From positions 1-62,000 of the forward strand of contig JBBHKE010001242.1 in assembly GCA_037447655.1 (NCBI GenBank): 62,000 nt of DNA. The letters run 5' to 3'. This stretch comes from Zygnema cylindricum (lineage: Eukaryota; Streptophyta; Zygnematophyceae; Zygnematales; Zygnemataceae). Shown here piece by piece: positions 15,101-26,088 of the stretch. The first letter of the stretch is position 1. The number at the start of each line of letters is the position of its first letter. A model generated the notes under the pieces. It saw only the letters and a program-made list of their open reading frames with translations, did not search any database and was not told where the DNA came from. The position numbers were made by a program, and so were the translations under genes.

Positions 15101-16008
15101 TTACTCAGCTGAGGAATGTAGAGTACATCTAAAAATGTGAGAATAGAAGTCTTACCCTCCACTAAGACTTTCAGATCTACTGACCCCACTAGATCTTTTA
15201 TAACCACTCTCCCATCCCCATACTATATCTCTACTCTAGGGATCTTTCTTAGCTTAGTGAAGAGGTCGTTATCGCAACACATGCATAGATGAACCTGAGT
15301 CGATGATCCATCCTACCTGTGGAGCTTCCCCAATTGCTCCAAGGGCACACTTCTGTCTCCGAGGGATATCCTTCTCCTCCAGACTCTCATCAAGGAGAAG
15401 CTCCCCATCCTCCTTAGAGGACTCGTCCTCGGTTTCCTCTGTTACTTTTGTGAACATAAGTGCCTTTTTCTTCCCTCCAAAGAACCCCCTCCACGGTTCT
15501 CTTGGAGCCTCAGCTTGACAGCTTGACATAATCCGCGATAATGTGTTATGGTTTTTTGCAAAAATGACAAGGCCCTTTGGGGGCCTTGGTCCTTCAAGTT
15601 GATCTCTTTCCCCTTTGTACGGTTTCTTTGGGTCCCTCCCCTATTGGTCCCCTCTTGCATCTAAAGCTTGAATGCTCTTTCCTCCTCTCCTAATCTCCAT
15701 GGTGTTTTCCTCCACAAGTATCACCTGGACCACTGTATTCCACTTCCATAAACCATCAATCATTTCTTGTACTCGGTACATTATGTTCTCCTACTCGTCT
15801 GGTAACTTAATGATGAGAGTGTTAACTTTCATCTTCATTGTACCTGTCCACTTGGCAGTTTACGTCTCCATATACAAACAAGAAAGATCATTACAATAAT
15901 CTAACATCTTTCCTCCTTTGTAAAGGTAACTCGCTAGCTTTTGCTCAGCCAACTGGAGCTCCTGAATAGTACCTGCTCTATAGATCTCCACTAAACTCAC
16001 CCACAACT

Positions 16009-17057
16009 TGAAACTCTGAGACCTCCATAAGTCCTCAGAGTGGACAGCTTCCAAGAAGCCTCTAGGATAATCCTGACCCCTTTGTGTTTAAGCAAAAATA
16101 ACTGCCACCCTGGCAGACAAAAACTCTGACCAACTTCACCCCTGTGAAGACAAGACTCCCCTGAGTCGATAGCAAAAAGAATCTCTGAATTTGCTCCCCT
16201 GAGCAGTTAGTTATGGAGGGTCAAAGTTGACCTTTTGTACAGAAGCTCTTTGGGAGAGGGGGTCCTATCTTCTAATTTTTCTAAGTCCTATCTCTCTCAC
16301 AGACTCTATCTACTGATGTACGGAACCAATCAGAATTGAGTTCCGTACGTAAAAGTACAGCTGCCGGTGTACTTTATGTACGGACATTGTACGACATGGC
16401 CAAAATGTCGACACATGTCAAATCCGGATTCGGTGCCGTAATCTCCGGAGATTCCACAATCCAACGGAATTTCGCCACGCGTCATCCGATGTGGCGATGG
16501 CCACAAACCGCCGAAATCTTCCTCCGCGATCTCGGCGCTAATCCCGGCCGTCCGATTAAATTCGGCTTTAATCGTAGCCGTAATAAATACATGCGCGGTA
16601 TTTGTTTCATTTACGAAACAAATGCGCGGTACTGATTTGTGTCCGTACCGTAAGTCGTACATTATATATTACTGGATCTATGTATCCCGTAATTCATTGC
16701 AGTTAAATGGATTTTCGCACGTATACATATTTAAATAACTATCAAACTATATGCTACGTATCATGACACCTAGACTTAACGGTTAAGGCTACCGGCTATT
16801 TCCTGCCTGCCGGCCGGTAGGTACAAGGATCAATTCCTGCCGCCGGCACATTACTTTTACTTAAATAAATAAACCCTAATATAAATTTCCCGTAAACCTC
16901 AGGATAGCCAAGGTAGCCATGGCTCTAGCTTCCTCTCCAATTTCTCAGTGACTGCGACAAGTTTGAGAGTTGGAGAGAGAAGTTAGAGATAGACTGCCTC
17001 GACTTCTATATTTCTTTTCAGACCTAGAAAATACTAATAAAACCATTAGTTTTTACA
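16009..17057 (-). mobile_element. Solo LTR, copia-beta family, inside copia A gag
   Basis: 1049 bp, TG...CA, flanked by CAACT on both sides (16004-16008 and 17058-17062). It is related to the LTRs of element B, including the GGTCTCAGAGTTTCA end. Its U3 hairpin (16923-16988) is the best formed in the window, with 17 of 18 pairs. The internal region has been lost by LTR-LTR recombination. Confidence 0.92.
16771..16855 (+). promoter_or_regulatory. tRNA-like antisense module in solo LTR
   Basis: A D-arm-like ACGGTTAAGGCTACCGG is followed by a T-arm-like GGATCAATTCC at the tip of a strong hairpin (GCCGGC...GCCGGC), with TTTT soon after at about 16857. It shares its layout, but not its stem bases, with the other LTR copies. 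Confidence 0.5.
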
Positions 17058-17468
17058 CAACTCCTTGTAAATGTTAAGGTGAGGGGTGGCCAAAGCTTGA
17101 GTGAGGTGCCTTAGAATGAAGTTCTTGGCAGCCATGTTTACGTCTTCCCACATTTGAGTATCATTCTCCATGGTCTTCACGACCGCCGCTCCGACGCCGT
17201 GGTAATAGGAGTGAGGGGTGTCTCCTTCCCTTTCCCCTTTTGGGACACACTGCTGTCCCCATCATGTGCCTCCTGCGATGTAGCAGTCGTTGCTGCAGAA
17301 ATCCTTACTCCTATAAATCCTGGTAGATTTCGCGAAAGTCGACGTTTCAATTGTCCACTAACGATACCCCAGTATCGTTTTTCGCACAAAGCCCCCATCA
17401 TCATGGCTTCCCAATAGATGAACCCAGATCCATTAAAGGTGGGTACCCTAGAGGGTGGGGCAATAACG

Positions 17469-18472
17469 TGCAATTTTGTTTCCTCCATTGGACTACACAA
17501 TTTAGGAAGCCTTTAGATAGTTTTTCACTAACCCACTTCAAGCCACAACCACTGCTGTCCAAAAAGGCGAATGGACAATCTGACTACACCTCTTTGTAAC
17601 TTATACTCCCATGATTCCGTAGCAAAAGGAATCATTGAAAATGGCCAACCAGCCGATAAGTTATAAGCCGGCAAAAATGCCAATTTTATACAAAGCTCTC
17701 TTAGAGAGAGGTGACTACCTACCAAATTTTCCTAAGTCCTAAACCCCTCTCACAACCCCTATCTACTGAAATACGAAACAATCATATGAGTGTAAAGTAC
17801 AGAATGGTACTATGGCCGATGTCCTTTCTGTACGGCCTGTGTACGACAAGGCCACCGAGTGGACGCGTGTCACCCTTCCACTCGTCTGTATGTTCTCAGA
17901 ATTCGTACGACCAAATGTTACCTTTCCACGTGGCGTTGGGTCATGCCACGTCCATAAACGTCAAAGTGACCATTCCGCAACCTCGGCAATGATGTATGTC
18001 GTCCGATTAAATCCGACATTAAATGTTGGTCGTCGAAACAAATGTCCGATTCATTTGTTTCGTGCGAAATGACGTCCGCACTAAAACTTTAACTGCTTCT
18101 ATGTTTCTTTGTTTACATTTCTGTTAATCGATTACAAGACTAGGTACGAGTTTAAATACATTTTATACCCTATGTATTTTAACAGACTTCTACGACATAC
18201 TGGTTAGAGCTAATGGCTACGCCGTACTGTACCAGTCGAAGGTTCGAGTCCTGCGGAACTCAACCTTTCGTTGAGAGTGACATAAGTTACTCTTTAGTCC
18301 TGCCTGTTGAAATAAGGCAACCATGGCTCAACCACCCTCTCTATCCTTCAGTGACTACAACAAGTATGGTGGCTTTGAGAGGAGGTGGAGGCAGGTTGTC
18401 TGTCCTTTCTTTCCTTTTTATATTGATATATTTAGACATACAAAATACTCTAGGAATCTATTAACTTCAACA
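17469..18472 (-). repeat. 5' LTR of copia A
   Basis: About 1004 bp. Its last 20 nt in element sense contain the gag ATG (17488). The tRNA-like block at 18201-18256 (plus strand) is the most tRNA-like copy in the window. Confidence 0.92.
18201..18256 (+). promoter_or_regulatory. tRNA-like Pol III module antisense within copia A 5' LTR
   Basis: TGGTTAGAGC matches the D-arm/A-box end of many tRNAs, and GGTTCGAGTCC 30 nt later is a perfect B box. The T-arm can pair GAAGG with CCTGC around the loop TTCGAGT with one mismatch. I cannot build an acceptor stem or name an anticodon, so this is a tRNA-like module rather than a tRNA gene. Confidence 0.6.
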
Positions 18473-18477
18473 TAATA

Positions 18478-19442
18478 GTGGGTAAAACTTGGTCGTAAAT
18501 GCGTATATAAGGGTTATAATTATAAAGTTATTAATTTGGTTGACGTCCACGAAAGAATCGCGCGATTTGGAGTCCTATTTCAAAAGATATAGCGATGGGT
18601 GTAATTACTGTGCACAGTCAAACTAACAACTGGGTTTCATTGAAACAGGTTAAGGGTCAAAATTACATCTATAAAGTACTAATAGTTGTTAAGTACATAT
18701 GATGGTTTTTTCGTACGATTTTTAGTACGTAATGTCATTAATTAAAATTTGTAAATTTCGTTGGTAGTTTCACGTCCATAATTTGTGACGCGCAAACGTG
18801 CGAAGTTGCGTTTCAATTCGCGCCCACTTTTGCACGTAAATGTTACGTAGTAAAATGTATCGTTTCATAGGTTTGTAAATACTAAAAGTTAGTGGCTGAT
18901 TTTGCACGCTTTTGTATTGGTTAGTATGAATCCTTTGTGATTAGTGATTGGCCCAAGTAGAACTTGTTCAACGGAGCGTTGACTCTGGTCTGGCGATTCA
19001 AGGCGATGATAGATAAATACTGAAGTCTAAGGGAAGAGTAGGCGTCTTTTCATTTGGAAAAGTTTGTGGAAATTATGATTGATCTTGGTCCTTAAGAATA
19101 ATACAAAATTGGAGCAATGGCATTTTTGCACTAAAATCTCTTACTGACTAAGTAGTGTTTTAGTAGTTAAGAGATATAATTATTTAAGAGTGGAGAGTAG
19201 TGGAAAATACTTAATAAAAAAGGGTTTAGCCACAAGGAAAAAGGGACCAAGCTAATGTTATGTGGACAGAAGCTTCTTGTAATTTAAAGTTTATCATTTA
19301 TGTGAGTGCTTTCGAATGTGAATGTGTAGTTTTCCAATGTATGGAATGTGTGGTTTAAATTGGTTTTAGTAATGGGATTATTTGAGAGATTTAAATTGGT
19401 TGTAGTAATGGGATTTTTTTAGAGGTAGGAAATCCTATTACA
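18478..19442 (+). repeat. 5' LTR (right part) of old gypsy element G
   Basis: Ends in TTACA two bases before a primer binding site. The left end is not identified and may lie to the left of copia A, which interrupts it. No partner LTR remains, because the 3' end of G is cut off at 30882. Confidence 0.5.
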
Positions 19443-19444
19443 TA

Positions 19445-19456
19445 TGGTATCAAAGC
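19445..19456 (+). other. Primer binding site of gypsy G
   Basis: TGGTATCAAAGC, one mismatch from the plant initiator tRNA-Met primer site TGGTATCAGAGC. Confidence 0.75.
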
Positions 19457-20568
19457 TTTGGATAGAAGCAAGGGATAGGCTTGCTCACCCGAAAATCGAC
19501 TGCGATGACCGGTGAGGGTGCTCTCACCTCTGTCGGTGGAACCACAATGTGAAGTGGTAGGGGATTGGAGTGAAACTAAGTGACCACAGTGCCAGCAGCC
19601 GCTGGTTAGATATAGGGCGTGCTTAGGTCCTAATGACTCAGGCGAGGTGGGCAGTATAGCCACCGCTGAATCTCACTCCAATTACTTAAAGGCCAAACAA
19701 ACTTGCCTTCTCCTAGCGATGAATCATGTGTAGAGGGAGGGCTTCAAGCCATGAAGGGTGAGGATGTGAGGATTAGAGAGTAAAAGATCTTGATATAGTG
19801 AGAAATAGGAAATTTGCTAATGGAGGAGAAAGAAAGTCGAATACTTTACTTGTTCAATAACAAAAGAGTCCAAAAATGACTCAAAACTTTTCAAACCCTA
19901 AATTGTTACCTTTGATTACTTTCAATTTTGCTGTTGCAAAATTTGTGGGAAATTCTTACCTTTCTGTTTCAATGTTTGAGAAATTGAAAAATTGAATTTG
20001 CACTAACTTACTTCAATGTCGTATTGATTTCTCATTTTATTATATTTTTCAAAAGATTTGTTAAAGACAAGAAGTCTTGGATTGGAGCAATCAGAGGACT
20101 TCAAACCTGCAACAAATTTATTCATAAAATTATATTGTATCTTTCATTTTGCTTGATTTCATTCTGTGATAATGACAAATTTTGCATGGAAACATGAAAT
20201 GTAGAATGCTTTGAATGTGTAGAAGAAACGTATTTTGAAATTGGTCAAAATATTTAATAATAATGCTGCTATTGAGGATGAAACAATTTATGAATTGAAG
20301 AGTGAATTGAATGATGTTCAAGACAATGTGAATATTTCAAATCATAAATTGGATGAGTTAATTAATTTAATTCACACTAGAAATGATGTTAATGACCAAA
20401 ACGATGAGATTAGTAAGACAAATGTCAGTTTTAGGGAATTTGTCTGTCACTTATAAATCCAAAATTAAAGAAAAGTGGATGAACTGTAAGCAAACTGGAT
20501 CTGTGAAGGCTTAAATTGTGGAATTTGACTCATCTAGCATTCATGTCATAGGTTTGATTGATGAAATG

Positions 20569-21087
20569 TGTAACAGGGTTACAGAATTGGGTACTTAGTA
20601 GTTAGGGCTAGGCTGCTATAGTTGCGATTTTAGAGCAGCGCAGTTGCGATGCCAGAGCAGCGCAGCTGCGATTCCAGACCAGCGCAGCATAGCAGCATAG
20701 CAACTTAGCGGCGTAGCAACTAGTAGCGCAGCGGTGTAGCAGAGCAGCATAGCAACGCCGCAATTGTGTAGATTGAACTGTATAGTTCTAGAAGGAAGTT
20801 TGGATAGATCTTGGATTGGCCGCGAAGGTCCACGTGTACAGCTGTATAGTACTAAGTTGACCAGCAGTTAGCTAGTTTAAATAGACAGGTAGACCTAGTG
20901 AATAGGGGACCGGAAGTAGACCTGAAATAGACTTACGCAGCTAGCGCAATCTTGTACTCTCTTTTCAATAAATAAAGCCCAACCCTGTCTGCGAGTTCTG
21001 TGTGCTCCTGCTGTTGCTACGGGGAGGTCCTTGGTGTTTTCCGCTGTGTATTGTGACGTATTGTGGGGTGTTGCTACCTCTTTTACA
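20569..21087 (+). repeat. 5' LTR of chromovirus H
   Basis: 519 bp. It contains a short-period array rich in GCAGCG/TAGCA between about 20625 and 20760, and AATAAATAAAG near 20968, a possible polyadenylation signal. Confidence 0.93.
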
Positions 21088-21121
21088 CTGGTATCGGAGC
21101 TGTTACCCGTGACTCGACAGC

Positions 21122-24100
21122 ATGGATGAACACGCTGTATCTACTACAGAAATGTTGGCGCAAGTTCTCAGGGAGTTGGAAAGTGTGAGATTACAGAATG
21201 CGCAGCTAAGTAACACCGTCATGGCCTTGGAGACGCGTCTAGGGGAGCGACCTCATGGAGGCATCGACAGAGATTCCCGGAGACCGAAATTACGGCTTCC
21301 CGACGAGTTTGACCCTGCAAGACACAAGAACCTTGACTCATGGCTATTCTCCGTGGTGAACTATCTCGAGAATTTTCCTAGCCTATCGGATCGTGAGAAG
21401 ATTCACTACGCGGGTGGTCTTCTTAAAGGGGCAGCAGGGGCTTGGTGGAGAACATTGGTAGAGGATGATGAGTCACCGACCGTCTGGGCGCTCTTCGTTC
21501 AACTCCTCCGCGACACTTGGCAGCCTGTCAACACGGTGAAGGCGGCGAGAGATAAGATCGCAGTATTGAAGCAACGAACTTCAGTGATGGAGTTTACGCA
21601 GAGGTTCTTGGAGTGCAAGGTTCAAATACCTACGATGACGGAGGATGAAGCCGTGGATCGTTTCGTGAAGGGGCTTAAGTCGTCTATTCGTAGAGATGTG
21701 GAGCAATGGCTTGCTCGGGAAAGCACAACTTCCCCTCTCTCAGCAATCGTCCAGTTTGCGGAGCGGACCGATTCGGTTGACTTTAACCTCCGGAAACCTT
21801 ATCACTACGGGTCGAGCAGTAGCGGAGGAAACCGACGAGACGAAGGTCCAACCCCCATGGAGCTCGGCGCAATTAATGAGGATAAGGAAGCGGTCAACGT
21901 CCTGCGGAAAAAGAAGAAAACCACCAAGACCAAGACCAATGACTTGTCCCCCGAGGAAATCCAACGGAGGAGGCAAAATGGCCTATGCTTCCAGTGCGGT
22001 TCTCCGGATCACATGGCTCGGGAGTGTCCAAAACGGAAAGACCCCAAAAAGGGAAAACTTACCGTTATGAGGTTAGCCGGAGAAGGAGGTGACCCTTTGA
22101 TATTTCGGGGTCAAATAGGAGTGAGTGCAGCTGACTTCATGGTGGACTCCGGAGCGTCGGGGAACTTCATTAACGAGGCGACGGTGAAAAGGTTGAAACT
22201 TCCTCTTGTGGTACTACATAATCCTCAGTCGGTGCAATTGGCCGACGGCAGTTCCCTATCAATCACCCATCGTACCCCGAGGTTGCGCGTCGGCATTGGG
22301 AAATTCCGATGGTACGACACGCTTCATGTATTACCTCTTGGGGATCATGAGGTAATATTGGGGAAGCCGTGGCTGCAAAAATGGAATCCGATGATTGACT
22401 GGAGAAGTGGCGCCATGAGAGTGAAGAAAGGTGAAGAAGAGTTTGAGGTAACAGCGGGAGCGGCTGGTAAGGGAACGGAAGAGGGACGCCTGCTTTCGGC
22501 CTTACAGCTTAAGAGGGCACTTAAGAAAGGGGAAATGATTTATATGGCGGTCGTCCAGCCAATGGAGGAGGCGAAGGAGGAGATCCCGGAAGAATGGAAA
22601 AAGAAGGACCCCGACTTCGACTCCAAAGAAAGTGACGACATTGGAAAGACTTCCGAAGAGGCCCCGGAAGTCGTGTCAAAACTTCTCGAGGAGTACGCAG
22701 ATGTATTTCCCCCGAAGCTCCCCGAAGGATTACCTCCGAAGCGCGAAGTGGATCATAAAATAGAGCTTGTTCCTGGAGCGGTACCTCCGGCTAATCGGAT
22801 GTACAAGATGAGCTACACCGAGTTGGACGAATTGAAAAAGCAACTCGCGGAGTTGGTCGAAGCCGGAGCAATCGAACCAAGCAAGTCACCGTATGGAGCC
22901 CCTGTTCTCTTTGTGAACAAGAAAGATGGAGGGTTCCGTATGTGTATAGATTACCGAGCGCTGAACAAGTTAACGGTGAAGAATGCGTACCCCCTACCGA
23001 GGATAGACGAATTGTTGGATCGACTTCGAGGTGCCAAATTTTTTTGAAAATAGACTTGCGGAGCGGCTACCACCAGATCAGAATTGCCGAGGAGGATGTG
23101 GAAAAGACGGCGTTCAGAACTCGATACGGTCATTTCCAGTTTCGGGTAATGCCGTTCGGGTTGACTAACGCACCGGCGACCTTTATGCATTTAATGAATT
23201 CCATCTTTCGACAATATCTGGACGCATTCGTGATCGTCTTCTTAGATGACATATTGGTGTATAGCCGAACGCAGGAGGAGCATGTGAAGCACTTACGGAC
23301 GGTCCTCCAAGTCCTTCGGGAGCATAAGTTATACGCAAAAAGAAGTAAATGTGACTTCTTTAAGGAGAAAATTGACTTTCTAGGCCATGTGGTGAGCCGG
23401 GACGGGATCGCAGTGGATCCCAACAAGACTAGAGCAGTAAAGGAGTGGCCGCAGCCGGCGAATATTACGGAGTTACGAAGCTTTCTCGGACTATGCTCCT
23501 ATTATCGACGTTTTGTCGAAGGTTTCGCAAAAATCGCTGCACCGCTCACGGAATTGCTCAAGAATGATGCGCCCTATGATTGGAAAGCGGCGCAAGAAAC
23601 AGCCTTTAACACGCTAAAGGAGCGGTTGGTTACCGCCCCTGTGTTAGCTGTTCCCGATCCGGATTTACCTTGGACGGTAATTACTGACGCTAGCGATATG
23701 GCTATTGGAGCGATCCTTATGCAGGATCAAGGAAAAGGCCTTCAACCCATCGCCTACGACAGTCGCAAACTAAAGGCAGCAGAGTTGAACTGGGCTACCC
23801 ATGAGAAGGAAACAATAGCTATTATCAATGCGCTGGAGGTTTGGAAGTGTTACGTTCAGGGAAAACGGATCACGGTTATCACGGATCACCACGCCTTACA
23901 ATATCTCCAAACCCAGCCGAAGTTGTCCAAGAAACAAGTGCGCTGGATGACGTTCCTGCAAACCTTCGGTCCGGAACTTGTTATTGAATATAAGCCGGGC
24001 AAAACGAACCCGGCGGATGCGCTGTCAAGAAGACCTGACGTCGCTGCGCCGGCAGCGGAGCAACAACCGCAAGCACCGCAGCAGAGGAACGGAGACTCTG

Positions 24101-25944
24101 TGAAAGAGAAAAGCGCAGCGTTGACCGAAGCGCAAAATCAGAAGCTCAGCGCAGTCACCAGTACGGTGCAAGTGGACGAACAGTGGTTAAGTCGGATAAA
24201 GGCCGCCTACGGCGATGATGGTTCACTAAAGGAACTTGTCAAACGGAAAGTACTCGTTCGAACTGCCAATGATATGTGGCGGTATAGACCGAGTAAGACA
24301 ACACGGCTATATGTGCCGACAAATACGGCACTTCGTCACGCAATTCTTCAAATGAGTCATGACGAGCCGCTCAGTGGACATTTTGGACGAGATAAAACAA
24401 CCGCACGTGTCGCTGAAGCGTATTACTGGCCAAACATGACTCGAGACATTGCAGAATATGTCCGGACGTGTGACTCGTGTAATAGAAACAAATCTGATTC
24501 AGGGCAACAAGGTCTGTTACAACCCCTCCCAATACCATCTGTTCCTTGGGAGGCGATCTCGATGGATTTTATCGTGGCCCTTCCCCGGACGAAGGAGGGC
24601 TACGACTCAATCTTCGTCGTCGTGGATTACCTAACGAAAATGGCACATTTTCTACCCACGACCACTACGGCTACTGCACGAGATATTGCGGACTTATTCT
24701 TTCGGGAAATATTCCGCCATCACGGTCTTCCAAAAAGGATCGTCAGCGACCGCGATCGAAAATTCGTGAGCCACTTTTGGCAAAATCTATTTGCGTTATG
24801 CGGAACGCAGCTTGCCATGTCCACAGCCTACCACCCTCAAACTGATGGTCAAACTGAACGGGTGAATCGGACTTTGGAGGAAGCATTGCGGGCTTATGTC
24901 TCGGTGCACCAAACGGATTGGGTGGACCATTTAACGGCAATCGAAGTAGCATACAACAGTGCAGTCCACTCGTCAACAAATGCTACGCCTTTCTCCCTCA
25001 ATGGACGACAACCCACTCTTCCCCACACTTTATTGGTAGCGGACTGCGAAACACCGGCTGCTTTAGACTTTGCCAAGACGTTGCAAGGCAACCTGGAAAA
25101 GGCGGCAAAGGCGCTCCAACTGGCAAAGGATCGCCAAAAGTCGCAGGCGGACGCTCACCGGAAGGAAATAGTCTTCTGTGTGGGGGACAAGGTTCGCCTT
25201 AATATGGCAAACCTCTCCTTGCCGGGAGCCCTCTCTAAAAAGTTAGCCCCAAAGTTCACGCGCCCGTTCACAATTCTGTCCCGTGTGGGCAACGTCGCTT
25301 ACAGGTTGGATATCCCGACGGACTGGCATATCCACAATGTTTTCCATGTTTCCCTCCTTAAACCATTCCGTGATCCTGATTCGGTGTTCCCTAACCGACG
25401 ACGGCATACTCCTCTACAACCCGTTCAAGGTACCTCAGACGAGTATGAGGTGGAAGAGATCCTTAAGTCACGTCGCTCTCGGAATTCTAACTCCACGCAA
25501 TACTTGGTGCGTTGGAAGGGTTACGGTGCTGAGGACGACTCTTGGGTGGACGAGGGGGATCTGCATTCCCCGGAGTTGCTGCGCCGGTTTCTGCAGAGTG
25601 AGGACACTCAGCTTTACCCGAGGGGCAATTGCAGCGGCCGCAACAAAGGGGCGAATCGCAGTGGCGCAACCATCGCAATAATATTGGGGACGCGGCAAAG
25701 GACCGCAGCGGCGATGTTACCACACTGCAGCGCTGTAGCAGCGCAACCACCGCAGCGCAACATGGTCATGATGACGTCAGAGGATCGCAGTATCACCACT
25801 GCGCTGACAGGAAAGCGCAACGGCGCAATTGTGTTTCACTATGTAGGTAACGACGAACCCTCGGTTCCGCCGCAGCAACGCAGTTTTAGACATGTTGGAT
25901 ACTGCGATACCCTCGCACGCTGCGACGCTGCGCACAGCCCATAA
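21122..25944 (+). CDS. Chromovirus H Gag-Pol polyprotein, one frameshift in RT
   Basis: Frame 1 (21122-23047, 641 aa): retrotransposon gag at about residues 60-190, zinc knuckle [16 protein letters not shown] near 290, retropepsin [11 protein letters not shown] near 340, then RT to GAKFF. Frame 2 continues from about 23040: RT with FLDDILVYS, RNase H ([13 protein letters not shown]), integrase zinc arm (HFGRDKTT...CDSCNRNK), DDE core ([20 protein letters not shown]), and a chromodomain ([24 protein letters not shown]). About 110 residues of low-complexity tail follow. The break is one missing base at an A3T7 run, mid-RT. Apart from that the element looks competent. Chromodomains direct integration to heterochromatin in this clade. 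Confidence 0.93.
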
Positions 25945-26088
25945 GTGAAACCCTCAACCCCCGGGAATACAACCATCATTCGTCCTCACAACTAACTCAG
26001 TCTCGGCAGCTTGGAAACGGCTTCCCTCCGCACAATTACTTTACCTCCGCTTCTGGAGCTACCGGAATTGTCTGGTTCAGCAGTGTCT

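Larger units (their letters stand above)
12185..17488 (-). pseudogene. Copia A gag-pol, broken
   Basis: In element order: gag from ATG 17488 (FNGSGFIYW motif), interrupted by the solo LTR, resuming at 16008; protease WIIDSGSS near 15310; GAG-pre-integrase near 14900; integrase core about 14664-14341 (SDNGGEY present); RT about 13573-13034 with YVDD altered to YVDDRLVL; RNase H 12612-12223 with the AKHMDIRLSFVREKV tail. Several frameshifts and stops separate the blocks, and part of the zinc knuckle and the RT fingers is degraded. It cannot make a working polyprotein. Confidence 0.88.
11152..18472 (-). mobile_element. Copia A: full-length, decayed Ty1/copia element
   Basis: Two LTRs of about 1.0 kb (11152-12184 and 17469-18472), both TG...CA, are flanked by the perfect 5-bp duplication TAATA (11147-11151 and 18473-18477). 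The internal region reads gag, protease, integrase, RT, RNase H on the minus strand, so the 5' LTR is on the right. A solo LTR of another family (16009-17057) interrupts gag. The LTR pair differs visibly, so this is not a recent insertion. It sits in or next to the LTR of gypsy G. Confidence 0.93.

Noticed and set aside
18201-18256. A true tRNA gene
   Set aside because: Good D-arm and B-box words, but no acceptor stem and no clear anticodon arm. It also lies at a fixed place in LTRs, so it is called a tRNA-like module instead.
20564-20570. AAATG as a clean target duplication of chromovirus H
   Set aside because: AAATG is present on both flanks, but on the left it includes the first TG of the LTR, so either two bases were lost or the match is partly chance. 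Kept only as a possibility.
23036-23050. Programmed frameshift between gag-pol parts of chromovirus H
   Set aside because: The shift falls in the middle of RT, not at a gag/pol border, and the run does not form a standard slippery heptamer. A one-base loss or read error is simpler.
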